Assembly (NCBI RefSeq): GCF_900460535.1
Contig: NZ_UHIL01000002.1
Location: 1,747,789 to 1,811,788, forward strand
Direction: 5' to 3'
Length of the DNA stretch: 64,000 nucleotides
Origin: Vibrio parahaemolyticus
GTDB lineage: Bacteria > Pseudomonadota > Gammaproteobacteria > Enterobacterales > Vibrionaceae
Shown here: positions 54,110 to 63,980 of the stretch, one piece after another
How positions within the stretch are numbered: the stretch's first letter is position 1
How the letters are laid out: each line of letters begins with the position of its first letter
Translations under genes and position numbers: made by a program
The notes under the pieces: generated by a model
The model's input: only the letters and a program-made list of their open reading frames with translations
Database searches by the model: none
Told to the model about the DNA's origin: nothing

Positions 54110-54514
54110 CGCTAACAAGTTTAATTGACGATCAATCAGCACACATTTTCGTCACCAAATGAGTAAAACAATAAATTCAGCAAGCGTCGCATCGCGCTCT
54201 TATCATATCCATGCACAACCATTCCGGTACTTCCCTCACCTTTTGTGCATTAAGCACATCGTTAACACCCCGTAAAAATGGAAGCGTCCTTTCATTTTCA
54301 ACAATTTGTTACACGTAAATGCATAAAACGCCTGGTCTTACCATTATAAAACCATTGACATAATTTATTTTTTTGAAAAGCTCAATACGTTATCGAAAAT
54401 CGTTTCGATTAATGATACTTTAAATGTGTTGCAGTAATTTAATGGATCAATATCACATATAAGGACGTGGTTTACTTTGACGACACTGCATAAAAAAAAC
54501 AAGGTATATCACCA
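54110..54514. other. Gene-free stretch before the chemoreceptor gene
   Basis: 405 bases. A TTGACA hexamer at 54355-54360 has no clear -10 partner. No sigma-28 promoter could be assigned. Confidence 0.35.
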
Positions 54515-56146
54515 ATGTCTATCAGAAACCTATCTATTGCGAAGAAAATTTCGCTCTCTTTTTTACTGATTGCGCTTATTAATATTGTATTTGGCGTATT
54601 TTTGTCTACAGAGCTCAAAGAAATCAAATCTGAGCTTTTAAACTATACTGATGACACTCTTCCAGCAATGGAAAGAGTGGATGCGATCCGAGATGATCTT
54701 TCTCACTGGCGTCGCTCTCAATTTGCTACTTACACCTATAAGGACGCAGATAAGATCAGAAACAAAATCGCAAGTAACATCCGTGAACGCGAAAAGATCA
54801 GCAAAGAACTTGAAGCTTACGGCTCAACCATTTGGCCAGGTGAAGAACAACAAACGTTCCAACGCCTAATGCGTCAGTGGAAACAGTACTTGGTTACTAT
54901 GGACCAATACAATGAGTCGATGTTAGCAGGCAACAAAACCGAAGCGCTCGCTGTTCTATCTAACTCTTTAAACGACTTCGAAGCCGTCGATTCTGATCTA
55001 AACGAGCTAATCCGCTTGTTGAAAGTCGCAATGGACAGCAACAAAAATCACATCCTTTCTTCAGTGAACGGTTTGAGCAACTCATCCATCGCGAGCAACG
55101 TGACCATTCTAGTGATCATGATTGTTATGACGCTTGTTCTAACGCGTTTGATTTGTGGTCCACTACAACTTGTTGTGGAACAAGCAAACTCGATTGCGAA
55201 AGGTGACCTTTCTAAAGACATCGATCGTAAGTTGATTGGTAACGATGAACTGGGCGAGTTGGCAGATGCAACGACTAAGATGCAAAACGACCTACGCCAA
55301 GTTATCGACAACGTTATTGCCGCTGTAACGCAATTGAGCAGTGCAGTAGAAGAGATGAACCAAATCTCTGAGCTTTCTGCTTCTGGCATGAAAGACCAAC
55401 AGCTACAAATCACGCACGTTGCAACAGCAATGACGGAAATGAAAGCTGCGGTAGCCGACGTTGCACGCAACACGGAAGAGTCAGCGAGCCAAGCAAACGA
55501 TGCAAACCACCGTACACAACTTGGTGTGCGTGAAACACAAAGCATGGTTGATGCGATTGGTGAAGTAGCAAATGTTATCGGCGCTGCTGGTGATACAGTT
55601 TCAGAGCTTGAACAGCAATCGAACCAAATCAACGTTGTGGTTGATGTTATCCGTGATATCGCAGATCAAACAAACTTGCTTGCGCTTAACGCCGCTATTG
55701 AAGCAGCGCGTGCTGGTGAATCGGGCCGTGGCTTTGCAGTTGTAGCGGACGAAGTTCGTACTCTTGCTGGCCGTACTCAAGATTCAACAAGTGAAATCAC
55801 AGCGATCATCGAGCAGCTACAATCACTAGCGAAAGACGCGAAATCAGCGACTGAGCTTTCTCGCACAAGCATTGCCGAGTGCGCTGACCAAGGCATTCAG
55901 TCAAAACAACTGATGAACGACATCGAACATGCGATTTCTGATATCTCAGACATGGGCAGTCAAATCGCAACGGCATGTAACCAGCAAGACTCAGTAGCTG
56001 AGGAACTAAGCCGTAGCATCGAAAACATCCATCTTGCGTCTCAAGAGGTCGCGCAAGGTTCAGAGCAAACTGCACAAGCTTGCCGCGAACTGAGCCAGCT
56101 ATCCGTATCTCTTCAAGATGTAATGAGCCGCTTTAAGCTAAACTAA
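54515..56146 (+). CDS. Methyl-accepting chemotaxis protein
   Basis: A 543-residue inner-membrane chemoreceptor. Membrane helix 1 is near residues 10-30; a four-helix-bundle periplasmic sensor domain follows, of the 4HB_MCP type ([21 protein letters not shown]); membrane helix 2 is near residues 190-210; then HAMP ([19 protein letters not shown]) and the signalling domain with hairpin tip [19 protein letters not shown]. It relays ligand binding to CheA/CheW. The ligand is unknown. The neighbouring periplasmic racemase makes D-amino acids, but no functional link is shown. Confidence 0.94.
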   Translation: MSIRNLSIAKKISLSFLLIALINIVFGVFLSTELKEIKSELLNYTDDTLPAMERVDAIRDDLSHWRRSQFATYTYKDADKIRNKIASNIREREKISKELEAYGSTIWPGEEQQTFQRLMRQWKQYLVTMDQYNESMLAGNKTEALAVLSNSLNDFEAVDSDLNELIRLLKVAMDSNKNHILSSVNGLSNSSIASNVTILVIMIVMTLVLTRLICGPLQLVVEQANSIAKGDLSKDIDRKLIGNDELGELADATTKMQNDLRQVIDNVIAAVTQLSSAVEEMNQISELSASGMKDQQLQITHVATAMTEMKAAVADVARNTEESASQANDANHRTQLGVRETQSMVDAIGEVANVIGAAGDTVSELEQQSNQINVVVDVIRDIADQTNLLALNAAIEAARAGESGRGFAVVADEVRTLAGRTQDSTSEITAIIEQLQSLAKDAKSATELSRTSIAECADQGIQSKQLMNDIEHAISDISDMGSQIATACNQQDSVAEELSRSIENIHLASQEVAQGSEQTAQACRELSQLSVSLQDVMSRFKLN

Positions 56147-56157
56147 AACGACTCGAC

Positions 56158-56198
56158 AAAAACGCTCCAAGCTCCGCAGTTTGGGGCGTTTTGTTTTT
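56158..56198 (+). terminator. Terminator of the chemoreceptor gene
   Basis: Stem AAAACGCTCCAA/TTGGGGCGTTTT (one mismatch position G-T) with a 9-base loop, followed by GTTTTT. Confidence 0.8.
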
Positions 56199-56257
56199 CT
56201 GGCGTACATTCCCTCGTACGCTTTCCTTTAACAATAAAAAACGCGTATGGAGGTTTT

Positions 56258-57487
56258 ATGCGCCTTAAGAAAACTCTTCTTTCTATTGCCATTGCTGCAG
56301 CAACGTTCACCCCTGCTATGCATTCAATCGCAGCTCCACTCCAGCTTCAAACGACGTTAGACCAAGAGAGTCAAATTCAATCATCCAACACTTGGCTAGA
56401 AATCGATTTAGGTCAGTTTAAGCAAAACATCGAGCAGTTTAAGTCACACATGAATGACCAGACTAAAATCTGTGCGGTGATGAAAGCTGACGCCTATGGC
56501 AACGGTATCGCAGGCTTAATGCCAACTATCATAGAACAGCAAATTCCTTGCGTAGCGATCGCAAGTAATGCAGAAGCACAAGTTGTGCGAGACAGCGGCT
56601 TTAAAGGTCAATTAATGCGTGTTCGCTCAGCAGAGATTGGCGAAATTGAAGGTGCACTTGATCTTAATGTTGAAGAGCTAATCGGCACGCTTGATCAAGC
56701 AAAAGCGATCGCTGCACTCTCTAAAAAAGCAAACAAGACAGTCAAAGTTCACCTTGCGCTTAACGACGGCGGCATGGGTCGTAACGGCATTGACATGACG
56801 ACAGAAAACGGCAAAAAAGAAGCCCTTGCGATTGCTAAGCAATCTGGCGTTGAGATTGTCGGTATCATGACGCACTTCCCGAATTACAACGCAGAAGAAG
56901 TACGCGCGAAACTTGGCTCATTCAAAGAAAGCTCGGCATGGCTAATTGAAGAAGCGAATCTAAAACGCGAAGACATTCTTCTGCACGTAGCAAACTCGTA
57001 CACAGCGCTTAACGTACCAGAAGCTCAACTTGATATGGTCCGTCCTGGTGGTGTGCTTTACGGTGATCTACCAACTAACCTTGAATACCCTTCTATCGTG
57101 TCTTTCAAAACACGCGTAGCATCACTGCACCACCTACCGAAAAACAGCACTGTGGGTTACGACAGCAGCTTTACAACCACTAAAGAAAGCGTAATGGCGA
57201 ACCTTCCTGTCGGTTACTCTGACGGTTACCCAAGAAAAATGGGCAATACAGCAGACGTGCTGATCAATGGTCAACGTGCAAAAGTGGTTGGCGTAACGTC
57301 AATGAATACAACAATGATCGACGTTTCCGATATCAAAGGCGTGAAGCCGGGTTCTGAGGTCGTTCTGTTCGGCAACCAAAAATCTCAAACCATCAATGCC
57401 GCAGAAATCGAGAAGAACGCCGACGTGATCTTCCCAGAACTTTACACCATTTGGGGCACATCAAACCCTCGCGTGTACGTGAAGTAA
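56258..57487 (+). CDS. bsrV: Periplasmic broad-specificity amino-acid racemase (Bsr)
   Basis: A 409-residue alanine-racemase-fold enzyme with an N-terminal signal peptide ending near SIAA (residue ~25), the mark of periplasmic Bsr racemases. PLP-binding Lys is in [11 protein letters not shown] (near residue 75); the second catalytic Tyr is in STVGYDSSF. BsrV of V. cholerae makes D-Met, D-Leu, D-Arg and others that modify the cell wall. The MRP-type residues that mark broad specificity were not checked position by position. It is a single gene with its own terminator. Confidence 0.9.
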   Translation: MRLKKTLLSIAIAAATFTPAMHSIAAPLQLQTTLDQESQIQSSNTWLEIDLGQFKQNIEQFKSHMNDQTKICAVMKADAYGNGIAGLMPTIIEQQIPCVAIASNAEAQVVRDSGFKGQLMRVRSAEIGEIEGALDLNVEELIGTLDQAKAIAALSKKANKTVKVHLALNDGGMGRNGIDMTTENGKKEALAIAKQSGVEIVGIMTHFPNYNAEEVRAKLGSFKESSAWLIEEANLKREDILLHVANSYTALNVPEAQLDMVRPGGVLYGDLPTNLEYPSIVSFKTRVASLHHLPKNSTVGYDSSFTTTKESVMANLPVGYSDGYPRKMGNTADVLINGQRAKVVGVTSMNTTMIDVSDIKGVKPGSEVVLFGNQKSQTINAAEIEKNADVIFPELYTIWGTSNPRVYVK

Positions 57488-57521
57488 TCTTACGACTTCC
57501 TTTTTAAACACTTCCTAACTC

Positions 57522-57551
57522 AAAGCGAGCTTCGTGCTCGCTTTCTTTTTT
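57522..57551 (+). terminator. Terminator of the racemase gene
   Basis: Stem AAAGCGAGC/GCTCGCTTT with a 5-base loop, followed by CTTTTTT. Confidence 0.85.
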
Positions 57552-57727
57552 CGCTCAAAAAGCCCTGAAACACCGATAACGTTAGTGTCATCTTGTTGTC
57601 TGCGACGAAAACCACATTCTGGTTGTGTTTGAAAGCCCATCCAATTGATGTTAAACATGCAGTTTACAAAATCACAACAATACCCATTTGGGGCTTCTCC
57701 CAACTTTGCTGCCGGCTAGGTACATTT

Positions 57728-58459
57728 ATGACAGAAAATACATCCTCTTTTCCTCGATCTTCTGGGGAGCTACATGAGTTCACTCGGGCTGACGTCTGGG
57801 GTGGATTTACTCAGCTTTTACCGCTTTCCTTTTTTGTGGTGGTCTTTGGCCTCGCCTTTGGGGTTGCTGCGGTGCAAACCGGCTTAGACGCCTTTCCGAC
57901 TCTTTTAATGAGCACGCTCGTCTTTGCTGGTGCGTCTCAGTTTGCCACGTTAGAAATGTGGGGAGCTGAAGTACCACTTGTACCGGTTTTGATTACTGTG
58001 TTTGCCATCAATGCTCGCCACCTTCTGATGGGTGCGACGCTCTACCCTTGGCTGAGACAGCTACCGCCACATAAGCGCTATGGCATTATGTTACTTGCCT
58101 CCGATGCTAACTGGGCAATGGCGATGAACGCATTTGGCAAGAAAGAGCCTGGGTTTGGTTTGTTGGTCGGCGGTGGGCTCGCGCTTTGGGGCTTCTGGAT
58201 TGTCGGCACGTGGATGGGTATCTACTTTGGTGGTGCCATCAAAGATCCAGTCAGTCTCGGACTTGATATGGTCATGGGTTGCTTTTTACTTTCTATGGTT
58301 GCAGGCGGCCCTAAAAATCTGCGTATCTTCGCGATTTGGGGCATGGCAGCAGCTTCATCACTGATGGCTTACTGGTATTTGCCAGAAAACAGCCATGTCG
58401 TTGTCGGCGCAATCGCTGGCGGTATTTTAGGTGCTTGTTGGAAGGAGAAAAAAGCATGA
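57728..58459 (+). CDS. azlC: AzlC-family branched-chain amino-acid exporter subunit
   Basis: A 243-residue inner-membrane protein with about six to seven helices (PLSFFVVVFGLAFGVAA, INARHLLMGATLYPWL). With AzlD it forms an exporter for branched-chain or related amino acids (YgaZ/YgaH type). The start was placed at ATG 57728; the frame is open upstream to 57593 but lacks a membrane-protein start there. Its stop overlaps the azlD start (ATGA). Confidence 0.9.
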   Translation: MTENTSSFPRSSGELHEFTRADVWGGFTQLLPLSFFVVVFGLAFGVAAVQTGLDAFPTLLMSTLVFAGASQFATLEMWGAEVPLVPVLITVFAINARHLLMGATLYPWLRQLPPHKRYGIMLLASDANWAMAMNAFGKKEPGFGLLVGGGLALWGFWIVGTWMGIYFGGAIKDPVSLGLDMVMGCFLLSMVAGGPKNLRIFAIWGMAAASSLMAYWYLPENSHVVVGAIAGGILGACWKEKKA

Positions 58460-58764
58460 ACATTGAAACAAGCTTAGGCGGCACGCTGTTTATCATTATC
58501 GCAATGGGATTGGTAACTCTGGCAACTCGCTGGGGCGGCGTTTATGTGATGTCATTCATTCCGATTAGCGAACGCGTGCAACGTTTTATCACCGCTATGT
58601 CAGGGTCTGTACTGATTGCCCTCTTAGCGCCTCTCGCCGTCGAAGGTGACAACGGTGCGAGAGCCGCGCTATTTTCAACCGCTGTGGTGATGTTTATCGT
58701 TAAAAAACCGCTTCCTGCTATTGCTGCTGGCATTATCGCTGCCGCCGCAGTGCGCGCTTTCTAA
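58456..58764 (+). CDS. azlD: AzlD-family transporter subunit
   Basis: A 102-residue membrane protein with three to four helices, the small partner of AzlC. The family segment ATRWGGVYVMSF and the end KKPLPAIAAGIIAAAAVRAF are visible. Its ATG overlaps the azlC TGA by four bases, indicating translational coupling. A terminator follows. Confidence 0.9.
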   Translation: MNIETSLGGTLFIIIAMGLVTLATRWGGVYVMSFIPISERVQRFITAMSGSVLIALLAPLAVEGDNGARAALFSTAVVMFIVKKPLPAIAAGIIAAAAVRAF

Positions 58765-58833
58765 AACTGGGTTTTAAATCGCGTCAAAGGCTCAGAAAAG
58801 CCATATTCATCAAAATCACGATTCATAAACAAC

Positions 58834-58873
58834 AAAGCCCTGCTGACTCTAATGTCGTCAGCAGGGCTTTTTC
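58834..58873 (+). terminator. Terminator of azlCD
   Basis: A 14-bp perfect stem AAAGCCCTGCTGAC/GTCAGCAGGGCTTT with a 9-base loop and T-run. Confidence 0.88.
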
Positions 58874-58932
58874 TTCATGTTTGATGAATCTCAGATATAT
58901 AAGCCTAAGACTCTAGTGATCAAAACAGGGGC

Positions 58933-60639
58933 TTAAGCACAGCAGTTACAGTTGCGCTTATATTTGTCCATTTTACCGATGCCCGGGTTAAAGGTATTGG
59001 TTGGATCAAGCTCGTGGTAGAACTTCTGTAATGAGTTTTCTGCTTCGTACAAATGACCCACATTGTGCTCAGCTGGGTATTTTGCACCGCGACTATTGAG
59101 GTGCTCTAACATCAGCTTCTTCATCAATTTGGTATCTGTACCTTTTTTGAAGATGTAATCCTGATGGAAGACGTAACACATGAAGTGCCCGTAATAGAGC
59201 GACTGAACCAGATTTTTGCTCACCTCTTCAGGTAAAGTTTCCAACCACTCTTCATCATTTCTACGCAATGCGATATCGAGCGCAACAATGTCTTCAACCT
59301 CGTTGCGATGAATCGTTTCGTAGCGAATCGCAGCCCCAGCCGCCGCAAAACGATGTAAGTAAGCTTTTTTACCTTCATCTGGCGTACATTCGAAGAAATC
59401 GCAATCATCTTCAACAGCCCATACTTCTTTCAGGTATTTTTGTGCCTCTTCAATTCCGCCATCACTCATTTTTAGCACTAAGTGATGCTCGTATTTATCG
59501 CGGAATTCTAACATTCGCTCAGGCAAATGCTGCGGGAACAATTTGCTTGCGTAGTACAAAATGGTGTCTGGCAAATATTTGCTGACAAATGGCACTCGCT
59601 CTAAAAAGTTCTCTACTTTCGCTTTCAGTGCGAACATCTTAGGCAGTTTGTCCGTACCCAATAAGTCGATCGATAAAAACACGTCTTTGCCGTATTTCTC
59701 TGCCATATTGAAGATATCGCGATGCAGATACTCCCCCATTTCTGGCAGGTTATCGAATTGAGTCAGAAAATCTTTTCTCAATTTGGTTAACTTGTTTGCG
59801 TCGTTCGTGCCCAAGTAAAACACTTGCTCTTTGCTTGGCACTGGGTAGCTATCAACACGCACTGCAAACACGCCCAATTTGCCCGCACAGCCGCTCGCTT
59901 CAAACAAGCGACGCTCGTCTGCATTAAAACGTGAAGGGATGTCAGACGTTACGTCACGAACTCGTTCATCATATTCTTTGTCTGATGCCATGCGATCATC
60001 GTGAACGATCTTGCTTGGGTCGAAATTACCTTCTTGCAGATTGTGAAGAATTTCTTCCGGCGTCTCACCCAAGCCATCAATACCAAGATGGTTAACCAGA
60101 TGGAGGTTGCCCTGCTTATCGACCTGCGCGTAGATGGCAAGCTCAGTATACGCCGGGCCGCGTTTCACTAACGCACCGCCTGAGTTATTGGCAATGCCAC
60201 CGACAACTGTCGCACCTAGCGATGAAGATCCAATAATAGAATGCGGCGCGCGGTTAACGGCTCTGAGTTCTTTTTCTAGTGAGTGTAAACTTGCACCGGG
60301 TAAGCACACCGCCTGTTTGCCACCATCCAGCAGATGAATTTTTTTGATTTTGGTAATGTTGATCACCACGACATCGCGGTCATAGTCGTTACCACTTGGT
60401 GCAGAGCCTTCTGTGAGACCTGTTTTCGCAGCCTGCATGATAATGATGCAGTTCGCCTCGACACACTGTTTAATGATCTTCCATTGTTCTAACAAAGTGT
60501 TAGGAAACACGACGGCAAGCGCTGTACCACTACCTGAGCGAAAACCTGAGCGGTAGTATTTGGTTTTAACCTGATCGGTCAGGACATTCTCTTCCCCGAC
60601 TATCGTTTTAAATTCTTCTATCAGCTGCTTTTGTTTCAT
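58933..60639 (-). CDS. dld: D-lactate dehydrogenase (quinone), Dld
   Basis: A 568-residue FAD flavoprotein close in length to E. coli Dld (571). It oxidises D-lactate to pyruvate and passes electrons to quinone as a peripheral inner-membrane enzyme. The FAD-binding type 4 domain is N-terminal (GSGTALAVVFPNTLLEQW, TGLTEGSAPSGNDYDRDVV, GSSSLGATVVGGIANNSGG). The C-terminal membrane-binding Dld domain includes AEHNVGHLYEA and NPGIGKMDKYKRNCNCCA. It stands alone. Confidence 0.95.
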   Translation of the reverse strand: MKQKQLIEEFKTIVGEENVLTDQVKTKYYRSGFRSGSGTALAVVFPNTLLEQWKIIKQCVEANCIIIMQAAKTGLTEGSAPSGNDYDRDVVVINITKIKKIHLLDGGKQAVCLPGASLHSLEKELRAVNRAPHSIIGSSSLGATVVGGIANNSGGALVKRGPAYTELAIYAQVDKQGNLHLVNHLGIDGLGETPEEILHNLQEGNFDPSKIVHDDRMASDKEYDERVRDVTSDIPSRFNADERRLFEASGCAGKLGVFAVRVDSYPVPSKEQVFYLGTNDANKLTKLRKDFLTQFDNLPEMGEYLHRDIFNMAEKYGKDVFLSIDLLGTDKLPKMFALKAKVENFLERVPFVSKYLPDTILYYASKLFPQHLPERMLEFRDKYEHHLVLKMSDGGIEEAQKYLKEVWAVEDDCDFFECTPDEGKKAYLHRFAAAGAAIRYETIHRNEVEDIVALDIALRRNDEEWLETLPEEVSKNLVQSLYYGHFMCYVFHQDYIFKKGTDTKLMKKLMLEHLNSRGAKYPAEHNVGHLYEAENSLQKFYHELDPTNTFNPGIGKMDKYKRNCNCCA

Positions 60640-61024
60640 ATCCGTATCTCTAGTTATTTTGCATCACTCACATCCAACCAGACACGGTGTGGATTTGAGT
60701 TTGGCTCACTATAAGCAGTCAATTTCCCTGCGTCCATCAAGGTCAAGCGTACAAACCTTAACCAGCACTCACATAGCGCAATTAATCTGTTGTTTTTCTG
60801 TAACTTAGCGTTCACAAACCGACGTTAGAACGAAAGAAACAGATCGTTTCCAAAAAGAAACAATAACAAAACCATTCTTTAACAGATGTGCGCAACGTCT
60901 TGTTATCAAAGTAAGTGATGAGGGAGTAACACCATGTAAGTGGCTAAATTGGATAAATTATTTAAGAGAAAAGGTGGAAACAAAACCACAACACCAAAGT
61001 AACCAATGGCGTTGTAGACTTGAT
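60640..61024. other. Gene-free stretch upstream of dld
   Basis: 385 bases. No convincing regulator site was assigned. GTTTCcaaaaaGAAAC (60847-60861) is a small inverted repeat. Confidence 0.4.
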
Positions 61025-61478
61025 TTAAAATCGATGATTTTGACTTTGGAAGCTGTTGTATAGGTGATCAATGAAGATCTTAATCTTCTCGGGTTGCTGC
61101 CTTGTGTATGGGTAGACAGCGTAGATACCCAAGCATTTCGCCGTTTCTTCTTTGAACAACTGGATCAAGCTGCCCTGCTTTAAATCTTCATACACCAGTA
61201 CGCGAGGCACATAGATAACACCTTGCCCTAACAGCGCGACATTTCGCAATGCGGAAGAGTTGTTGGTGCATAAGTTGCCATCAACGGTAACTTGGTACAT
61301 CTTATCGTCGGCTTTAAACGCCCACTCACGCGCGCCAGTCTCCTGATAGGAATATACTAAACAGTTATGCTTAGTCAGTTCGCTCGGCTGCTTTGGAATC
61401 CCATGCTTGGCAAGATATTTGGGAGACGCACACACCACCCAGTTTGCATCCACCAGCTTAGCTAGCGTGATGGACCCC
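61025..61478 (-). pseudogene. 3' remnant of a LysR-family regulator gene
   Basis: The minus-strand frame encodes about the last 145 residues of a LysR effector-binding domain (LVDANWVVCASPKYLAKHG, SSALRNVALLGQGVIYVPR, FIDHLYNSF). Upstream of about position 61478 the frame continues but is the antisense of another gene, and no helix-turn-helix domain exists. The regulator is therefore truncated and non-functional. Confidence 0.82.
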
Positions 61479-61700
61479 GACTGCGATGCAGAAAAAGCAG
61501 CCAAAGCCGCAGCAACAAAAGCCGTGGTTGGTGTTGGCGGTCGCTGTACGCCTAAAGAAGCACTGAAAGATACCGCAGTTGATGCAGGAAAAGACAAACT
61601 GCCGGATGAAGGGATGGCAGGCAAAGCCGTTGATGCAATGACACCAGAAAAAGAGAAGAAAACGGTGAAAGGCGTGACCAAAAAGCTCGATAAAGATTAA
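61470..61700 (+). pseudogene. 3' remnant of a small, probably exported protein gene
   Basis: About 70-76 plus-strand codons (MDPDCDAEKAAKAAATKA through TPEKEKKTVKGVTKKLDKD) with two cysteines spaced as in small periplasmic Vibrio proteins. The sequence looks like a mature N-terminus without its signal peptide, and there is no ribosome site before the only nearby ATG (61470). The 5' end appears lost together with that of the divergent lysR. It is not recognised as a named family. Confidence 0.5.
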
Positions 61701-61703
61701 CAC

Positions 61704-61971
61704 CTACACCATTGAGTTCGGGCGGAGAAAATATGTTCTTGAAATAAATTGTTTATTTACTTGTTGTTTGGTGCCCACGTTCAATCTTGTTCTTTCATAT
61801 TTCAAGATCGCACTTTAACCACATATATTTTTTTGCAAAACAAGTTCATTAATTAGTAATAGCCTCTCCTAACTTTGAGATTTTGAGCCTAATAACAAAA
61901 GCCACAACTTGCATATGAATCACTTACCTATATTGTACGATTAACATTTATTAAAGAAAGGAGGTCTAACA
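61704..61971. other. AT-rich gap before the leader peptide
   Basis: About 270 bases with no gene or clear terminator. Confidence 0.4.
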
Positions 61972-62013
61972 ATGGTTAGTGGTTATAGTGAGCAGACGCG
62001 AGAGGATTTGTAA
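61972..62013 (+). CDS. 13-residue leader peptide
   Basis: ATG at 61972 encodes MVSGYSEQTREDL and stop, preceded by an almost ideal ribosome site AAAGGAGGT. The stop ends three bases before the ATG of the membrane-protein gene at 62017, which has no good ribosome site of its own. Translational coupling is the simplest explanation. Confidence 0.5.
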   Translation: MVSGYSEQTREDL

Positions 62014-62016
62014 GCG

Positions 62017-62295
62017 ATGTTTTGGATACTGGGTCTTTTGATCTCCTTGTTTATCATGTACTCGGATTATGCGCATTACTTCTATACTAAGCGACATGGA
62101 AAGAAATCTAAGGTTCCTCGATTATTAAGCTTATTTATCACGGTAACGCTTCCTATGCTTGCGGCTACCGAGATTTTGAACGAGCTTGGGGCTGGGGAAG
62201 TCGCCTACCAAGTATGTGTAATTATTGTTTCGGCTTTAGTTGGTCTTTTGGTCTGCCTGTCGGAACAATATCGTTTTAAGGCAGAAAGAGATTAG
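62017..62295 (+). CDS. Small membrane protein of unknown function
   Basis: A 92-residue protein with three predicted membrane helices (FWILGLLISLFIMYSDYA; LLSLFITVTLPMLAA; VCVIIVSALVGLLVCL) and a basic loop TKRHGKKSKVPR between the first two. No family is recognised. Its start is probably coupled to the upstream 13-codon leader. Confidence 0.7.
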   Translation: MFWILGLLISLFIMYSDYAHYFYTKRHGKKSKVPRLLSLFITVTLPMLAATEILNELGAGEVAYQVCVIIVSALVGLLVCLSEQYRFKAERD

Positions 62296-62423
62296 TTGTA
62301 TCGGGTTGTATAGCGATCAACATAGGCTGCAAAAAAAAACATCTCTATTGGCTATCGCATCTGATTTGTAAAAAAGCGACAACCATGCGCCGCTTTGGAT
62401 ATTAATCTCAGAAAGGGATGACG

Positions 62424-63155
62424 CTATGCTTGAGCAATCAACGCTTCTAAAGCCGTGAAAGATGCAAGCTTTTCACCTTCCATCATAACTTTAGCTTCAT
62501 CTACGTACTGACCTACCCCTTCCTTCACATCTTGTTGGTAGAGTACGACATTGTTTAAAATCGAAGCCACATGAAGGCCTCGTAATCGACCGACCGTAAA
62601 CAGCGCCGAAGTTTCCATGTCTGCACCTAGAATACCTTTCTTGTTCCAGTACTGACAAATGGCCTCTTCGTCATCGGTGTAGAAACTGTCGTGAGAACGT
62701 ACTACGCCGAAATGATATGGCGTCGTTTGCGTTGACAAATAACGCTCGACTTCTTTCAGTAGAGTAAAGCTTGCGTACGCCGGATAAGCCGAATCGACGT
62801 ACGATTTGGAACCACCTTCGTCTCTTACTGCACCTTCAGCAACAATCAATTCTCCAAGCTGAACCCAAGATTGCATAGCACCCGCAGATCCAACACGTAC
62901 CACATGAGTTACGCCGCACTGTTTGAGCTCTTCTACCGCAATGATCATCGATGGTGCGCCGATGCCTGTGCTGCATACAGAAACAGCCTGACCTTTGTAG
63001 TTGCCGGTAAACACGCGGTACTCACGGTTTTCCGACACCATTTCTGCATCATCAAATAATGCCGCGATACGATTCGCTCGATCTGGCTCGCCACATACAA
63101 TAACAAGAGGAGCGACTTGTGTTTCATCAACACCGATATGAGGTTGTTTAGCCAT
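62424..63155 (-). CDS. Nucleoside phosphorylase, Udp-like
   Basis: A 243-residue nucleoside phosphorylase of the uridine phosphorylase/PNP-UDP family. The phosphate-binding segment is CGEPDRANRIAALF, the family motif VVRVGSAGAMQ, and the base/ribose region GADMETSALFTVGRLRG. It splits a nucleoside with phosphate to base and ribose-1-phosphate. The usual annotation is uridine phosphorylase. It follows pnuC by 11 bases in the same operon, so the substrate may instead be nicotinamide riboside or another pyridine or purine nucleoside (inference). Confidence 0.85.
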   Translation of the reverse strand: MAKQPHIGVDETQVAPLVIVCGEPDRANRIAALFDDAEMVSENREYRVFTGNYKGQAVSVCSTGIGAPSMIIAVEELKQCGVTHVVRVGSAGAMQSWVQLGELIVAEGAVRDEGGSKSYVDSAYPAYASFTLLKEVERYLSTQTTPYHFGVVRSHDSFYTDDEEAICQYWNKKGILGADMETSALFTVGRLRGLHVASILNNVVLYQQDVKEGVGQYVDEAKVMMEGEKLASFTALEALIAQA

Positions 63156-63166
63156 TTGCTTGTTCC

Positions 63167-63898
63167 TTACGCTGCTGCTTGAGCTAAGGTTTTATCGCCA
63201 TTGCGCTTGGCACTACGAGCCCACTCACGCGTACCATTGGCAGCAATGAACATAAGAATCGCGTACTGAACAGACATTGCGTACACACCTTGCGTCGCGT
63301 AGATACCCACACTGATGATGTTGATCACAACCCATAGAATCCAGTTTTCGACGTATTTACGTGTCATCAGAATTTGTGCAACAACAGAAAGTACCGTCAT
63401 GGTTGCATCCCAGAACGGGAACGCATCAGGCTCAAGTACTGGCTCAGACAGGCCTGCACCGAAAATGTTTAGGCTATCAACAGCAATGTTTGCCAGCGCG
63501 AAGAAGAATGGGTCAATGTAGATGGTCAACAATGCAATCGAGACCACACAAACAACCGCAGTCGCCATCAGCTTTTGCTTGCTAAGCCAACGAACTTCCA
63601 ACGTTTCACCTTGTGCATTTGGTCGAGTCCATGCGTACCAACCGTAAATATTGGCGCAGAAGAAAAACAGTTGAAGAAGTAGCAATCCGTACAACTGAAT
63701 TTGGAAAAAGATAACAGCAAAAAGCGTGACATTCAGTAAGCCGAATACGTAGTTGATGGTCTTCTCTTGGCTCGCAAACCAAATGCAAAGCAGACCAAAG
63801 ACGGTTCCGAATGCTTCGATCCAGCTCATTGCGTAGCCGTCTCCAATCGGAATGTTAACGAGGGTATTGTTGATATCGAGTAAGGCAAATAGGTCCAT
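63167..63898 (-). CDS. pnuC: Nicotinamide riboside transporter PnuC
   Basis: A 243-residue PnuC-family carrier with about seven membrane helices. Family segments: SWIEAFGTVFGLLCIWFA, INYVFGLLNVTLFAVIFF, NIYGWYAWTR, WVVINIISVGIYATQGVYA. It brings nicotinamide riboside into the cell for NAD synthesis, driven by phosphorylation inside. It is the first gene of a two-gene unit with the nucleoside phosphorylase. Confidence 0.92.
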   Translation of the reverse strand: MDLFALLDINNTLVNIPIGDGYAMSWIEAFGTVFGLLCIWFASQEKTINYVFGLLNVTLFAVIFFQIQLYGLLLLQLFFFCANIYGWYAWTRPNAQGETLEVRWLSKQKLMATAVVCVVSIALLTIYIDPFFFALANIAVDSLNIFGAGLSEPVLEPDAFPFWDATMTVLSVVAQILMTRKYVENWILWVVINIISVGIYATQGVYAMSVQYAILMFIAANGTREWARSAKRNGDKTLAQAAA

Positions 63899-63957
63899 GG
63901 TGATGTCCTTTATTATTTTGTTTGGAATAGGCCCATATTAGGGTGCAACAACAAACG

Positions 63958-63980
63958 AAAAGGAGGACATTTGTCCTCCT
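63958..63980 (-). terminator. Terminator of a gene beyond the right edge
   Basis: Stem AGGAGGAC/GTCCTCCT with a 4-base loop; on the minus strand a T4 run follows, so it should end a leftward transcript entering from beyond the window. Confidence 0.7.

Noticed and set aside
55048-55632. 194-codon antisense frame in the chemoreceptor gene
   Set aside because: It is the mirror of codon bias in the chemoreceptor; its Ser/Ala-rich sequence has no family features.
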